The notes beneath the pieces are model-generated. The model was not told where the DNA came from. It worked only from the letters and a program-made list of their open reading frames with translations, and did no database searches. From assembly GCA_031287585.1 (NCBI GenBank), contig JAITST010000145.1:1-8908 (forward strand): a stretch of DNA of 8,908 nt, in the 5' to 3' direction. This DNA is from Planctomycetaceae bacterium. GTDB lineage: Bacteria; Planctomycetota; Planctomycetia; Pirellulales; Thermoguttaceae. The position numbers and the translations under genes were made by a program. Shown piece after piece: positions 6,556 to 8,908 of the stretch (position 1 is the first letter of the stretch; each line of letters opens with the position of its first letter).

Positions 6556-8079
6556 GTGCCTGAACATACCATTACTGAAAAAGACGATCCGAGAATAAAA
6601 TTTTTGGAAGACAAACTAGAAGACGAACGGTCTGCCAGAGAAATTATAACGTTCTTGGCGACAAGTCTTGCTATGCCCTGCGGCGCGGATGCCGACGACG
6701 TTATGACTAATACGTTGGAATTTATCGGCTACCGCGCGGGGGTTGACCGTGTTTTTGTTTCGTCAATCAATCGCAACAACGCCGAAAAACTTTTTGAATG
6801 GCATAGTCCGTCGCTTGTACCAAAAGCATTACATTTGGAAGACAAACTGGTTCCATTCGAGTCGATGATTTTCGGACCCGCTTGCAGCAATAGCCGCAGT
6901 TTGTTAATTGACCGGTACTCAACTTGGGATCACTTACCACCGGCGTATATTGAATGGTTTGAGAAGAGCGGGGCAACATCGGCGATGTTTTCGTTCTACG
7001 GAAGCCAGTCCGATTCGGAAGGACTAATCGTGTTCGAGAAGCACGGCGATAACTACGAATGGACACCAGCACGCCGCGAACTGATTCAAACGATTGTAAA
7101 CTTGCTAGGCAGTTATCACCGCCGTCTTCGTGCTGATACCGAGTTACGCGAGTCCGAACAGTTTCTCAAAATGGCACAGGCAGCCGCCGGACTTGTTTGT
7201 TGGGAAATAAAAGTTGGGCAGTATATTCGGGTGTTCGGCAATTATTTCGGTACGATTCAAGTAACCGACCGTATCTACGAAATCACGTGGGCAGATGCAT
7301 TCAACATTTACGTTCCGCCGTATGATGAACGTGTTCGCGCGGTTGTTGAAAACGCGTGGCGGACTGGTGAGCCGTTCGTTATGGAAGCGATGGTTAAGGA
7401 CGGTGCTGGTGCTGAAATTTGGGTTGAGGTGCGAGCGCAGGGAAAAATCGGTACGGAGAACGAGACACGAATATACGGTATAACGCAAGACGTTGACTCA
7501 CGAAAACGAATTGAGCGGAAACTGCGGGATGTCAACGCAAAACTCGACGATATGGCGCGGCGCGACGTTCTGACGGGACTGCTGAACAAACGCGAGTTTA
7601 CGAAAGATATTCAAAACTTGTGTACGGTTTTTGAACGTATCAAACGACCGTTGAGTATGGTAATGATGGACATTGACCACTTCAAGTTGTTCAATGATTC
7701 GTATGGTCACTTGACGGGTGACGATTGTTTACGTCAGGTTGGTCAAACGCTTGCGATGAGTTTGATGCGTGATGCGGATAGTGCGTATCGTTACGGCGGC
7801 GAAGAGTTTGCACTGATTCTACCGGACACGGGTGCGGAAGGGGCAATGCAGGTAGCGGAAAAGATGCGAATGCAAATTGCCTCGTTAAACATTCCGCACA
7901 CAAAAAACACCGCAGCCGATCACGTAACGGCATCGTTCGGAGTAGCGACCACGTCCCCAGATGAAGCAGCCAAACCAAACGACCTGATAGCAAGAGCCGA
8001 TGCCGCCCTCTACAAAGCAAAAAAAGAAGGAAGAAACCGAGCCGTAGCAGCCGCGTCAGACGAAACGCCAGCGGAGTAA
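6556..8079 (+). CDS. GAF-PAS-GGDEF diguanylate cyclase
   Basis: The 507-residue protein starts at a GTG preceded by GAGGA (6544-6548) at seven bases. A charged helix (about 12-32) leads into a GAF-like sensor (about 38-190), a connecting helix, a PAS domain with PAC-type end (about 203-315, closing with RIYGITQDVDSRKR), a signalling helix (316-335) and a GGDEF domain (336-497). The catalytic domain looks active: DVLTGLLNKREF (337-348), metal-binding Asp372 in MDIDHFK, Asn380 and Asp381 for guanine binding, and the active-site loop GGEEF (414-418). The inhibitory RxxD site is intact at Arg405-Asp408, five residues before GGEEF, so product feedback is likely. It should make cyclic di-GMP from two GTP in response to a small-molecule or redox signal sensed by GAF or PAS. 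No transmembrane segment is seen, so it is probably cytoplasmic. Confidence 0.93.
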   Translation: MPEHTITEKDDPRIKFLEDKLEDERSAREIITFLATSLAMPCGADADDVMTNTLEFIGYRAGVDRVFVSSINRNNAEKLFEWHSPSLVPKALHLEDKLVPFESMIFGPACSNSRSLLIDRYSTWDHLPPAYIEWFEKSGATSAMFSFYGSQSDSEGLIVFEKHGDNYEWTPARRELIQTIVNLLGSYHRRLRADTELRESEQFLKMAQAAAGLVCWEIKVGQYIRVFGNYFGTIQVTDRIYEITWADAFNIYVPPYDERVRAVVENAWRTGEPFVMEAMVKDGAGAEIWVEVRAQGKIGTENETRIYGITQDVDSRKRIERKLRDVNAKLDDMARRDVLTGLLNKREFTKDIQNLCTVFERIKRPLSMVMMDIDHFKLFNDSYGHLTGDDCLRQVGQTLAMSLMRDADSAYRYGGEEFALILPDTGAEGAMQVAEKMRMQIASLNIPHTKNTAADHVTASFGVATTSPDEAAKPNDLIARADAALYKAKKEGRNRAVAAASDETPAE

Positions 8080-8135
8080 ACGAACACGTCTGGTTGCTTG
8101 CGGGAATGGTCGAAAATTGTTTGTGTTGTGATGTG

Positions 8136-8171
8136 ATGTATTCGTAACCAAAATGTTGGTTATGAATCATT
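8136..8171. repeat. Near-perfect inverted repeat (hairpin) after the cyclase gene
   Basis: ATTCGTAACCAA (8140-8151) pairs with TTGGTTATGAAT (8156-8167) around a 4-base loop AATG, 12 pairs with one G-T wobble. Skipping T8139, GATG (8135-8138) can pair with CATT (8168-8171), lengthening the stem to 16. No T-run follows on either strand. It lies about 60 bp past the cyclase stop and could end or stabilise that transcript, or be a protein binding site. Confidence 0.5.
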
Positions 8172-8178
8172 GAACGTA

Positions 8179-8207
8179 TACCACGAATCGTTACCCCGCA
8201 TGTGGTA
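8179..8207. repeat. Short inverted repeat TACCAC / GTGGTA
   Basis: TACCAC (8179-8184) and GTGGTA (8202-8207) are inverted with a 17-base gap, shortly after the larger hairpin. Six bases at this spacing can occur by chance; it is listed because it sits in a gene-free gap upstream of the lipoprotein gene, where an operator would be expected. Confidence 0.25.
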
Positions 8208-8297
8208 AACTCTTGATAACCCCGTGCTAGCGCCAATAGTATCTACAAAAATGTTTTGCGGTTGCGTGGATTTGCGAAAATGGTTAAGATTAACAGC

Positions 8298-8908
8298 ATG
8301 CGTTTCATTTTGATTTTAACTTTAATTTTGGTGACAAGCGTCGCACAAATCGTTTCTGGATGATAGTCGGTCAATCGATGCAACATTATCAGCGTATTGC
8401 TGCGGGACAGTCCATTCCGGCAAGTGCGAGTTCCGGTTTCGCCGCGACGCAGGGTGTCTGGCGATTTCTAGCGAACCAGCACATCACCCCTCAACTTCTC
8501 GTTGCTCCGTTGCGGGCAAAAAAAGCCAGCAGGATTTCCGGCGGTTGTACCTTGCAATATCACAATTACCAAAGACGGAAAACCAATCGACAACGTGGTA
8601 GTGATGCTCACTCCGACCGCCGGAGGCGGCGAATGGATTTGTTCTGGAACAACCGGTTCAAACGGTGTTGCCGAAGTGACGACAATGGTGTCGTCTTACA
8701 CCGCGAAAGGAGCACCGGAAGCGGAATTGAAGGTATTTCTCTCAAGACCAATTGATATTGACTACAGTGTTTCGCAGGAAGAGGCAATAAAAATGTCCGA
8801 GTCGGAAGCCGCAAAACTCAAACAGGAGACCGACAAAAAAATCGAAGCGGCGCGAGTCATTCCCGAAATTTTCGAATCCATCGCGACAACACCGCTGAAA
8901 ATCGTCGT
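8298..8908 (+). pseudogene. Lipoprotein with transthyretin-like domain, interrupted at the lipobox and cut by the window end
   Basis: The ATG at 8298 opens a 21-codon signal peptide (MRFILILTLILVTSVAQIVSG) that hits a TGA at 8361-8363. The same frame resumes after a stop at 8469-8471 and reads CGQKKPAGFPAVVPCNITI from 8511. Joining codons 8298-8360 to 8511 onward gives the lipobox V-S-G-C with a lipidated Cys as residue 22. The rest is a carboxypeptidase-regulatory/transthyretin-like domain (KDGKPIDNVVVMLTP, then TTGSNGVAEV), followed by a charged helical part (about residues 100-135) and ATTPLKIVV at the window edge. I know this layout from small planctomycete lipoproteins, which usually end shortly after TTPLK; that placement is inference from memory. 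The 150-bp interruption introduces stops, so full-length export is unlikely. Downstream codons remain clean, implying a recent event, an assembly artefact, or another start I cannot see. Substrate or partner unknown. Confidence 0.7.
8361..8510 (+). mobile_element. 150-bp fragment of a Tn5/IS4-like transposase gene inserted in the lipoprotein gene
   Basis: In a different frame from the lipoprotein (codons 8363-8512), this segment encodes 50 residues containing GQSIPASASSGFAATQGVWRF split across positions 15-35, then LANQHITPQLLVAPL. That matches the N-terminal DNA-binding domain of Tn5-family transposases, where Tn5 itself has GKSI...AMQEGAYRFIRNPNVSAEAI; the shared pattern is G-x-S-I, A-x-Q, RF, N and a helix after V/I-T/S. 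The catalytic DDE core is absent. The ends are ambiguous by two bases because TG occurs at both junctions (8361-8362 and 8511-8512). No terminal inverted repeats and no target duplication longer than that TG are visible, so this is a stray gene fragment and not an intact insertion sequence. Confidence 0.65.

Noticed and set aside
7691..8236. 181-codon minus-strand ORF opposite the end of the cyclase gene
   Set aside because: Mostly antisense to the GGDEF domain, with low-complexity Leu/Arg-rich translation and no recognisable motif.
8361..8510. Complete insertion sequence or MITE
   Set aside because: The two ends are not inverted repeats of each other, no target duplication beyond a 2-base TG is seen, and the catalytic part of the transposase is missing.
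8360..8755. 131-codon plus-strand ORF as a gene of its own
   Set aside because: Only the first ~50 codons resemble a protein (transposase domain); after 8512 it is the out-of-frame shadow of the lipoprotein, so it is a chimera produced by the insertion.

Overview
The window looks like a piece of chromosome from a Gram-negative bacterium, most likely a planctomycete. That placement is inference from three things: a truncated lipoprotein at the right end with the 'GKPAGFPAVVPC' opening and transthyretin-like fold I associate with planctomycete families, genes that mostly lack Shine-Dalgarno sequences, and wide gaps between genes on both strands. No ribosomal or other marker gene confirms it.

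Layout from left to right. Positions 1-492 hold little: perhaps the last codons of a gene entering from the left, a doubtful 51-residue ORF with a good ribosome binding site, and a 9-bp tandem repeat. A secreted outer-membrane beta-barrel protein (493-1728) is followed 25 bp later by a classical short-chain dehydrogenase (1754-2599), possibly co-transcribed. Facing them on the minus strand are a tRNA-Pro(UGG) gene (2623-2696) with its own TATAAT box and a secreted alpha/beta hydrolase (2828-3733), whose promoter and ribosome binding site fix a start well inside the longest ORF. Divergent from it on the plus strand are an aldo/keto reductase fused to a two-cluster ferredoxin tail (3987-5105) and a secreted HtrA-type serine protease with one PDZ domain (5230-6288). 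Next comes a GAF-PAS-GGDEF diguanylate cyclase (6556-8079), preceded by a strong sigma70-type promoter and a long hairpin leader.

The most unusual part is the right end. A lipoprotein gene starts at 8298, encodes a complete signal peptide, and is cut exactly at the lipobox by a 150-bp insert carrying 50 codons of a Tn5/IS4-like transposase DNA-binding domain. The lipoprotein then resumes in the same frame at its lipidated Cys and runs off the window. Removing the insert restores a perfect lipobox and family opening.

The genes do not form one pathway. Four of them (barrel, hydrolase, protease, lipoprotein) are exported and suggest envelope functions; the reductases and the cyclase are individual metabolic and signalling units. 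I found no CRISPR array, no complete insertion sequence and no obvious defence or biosynthetic cluster.
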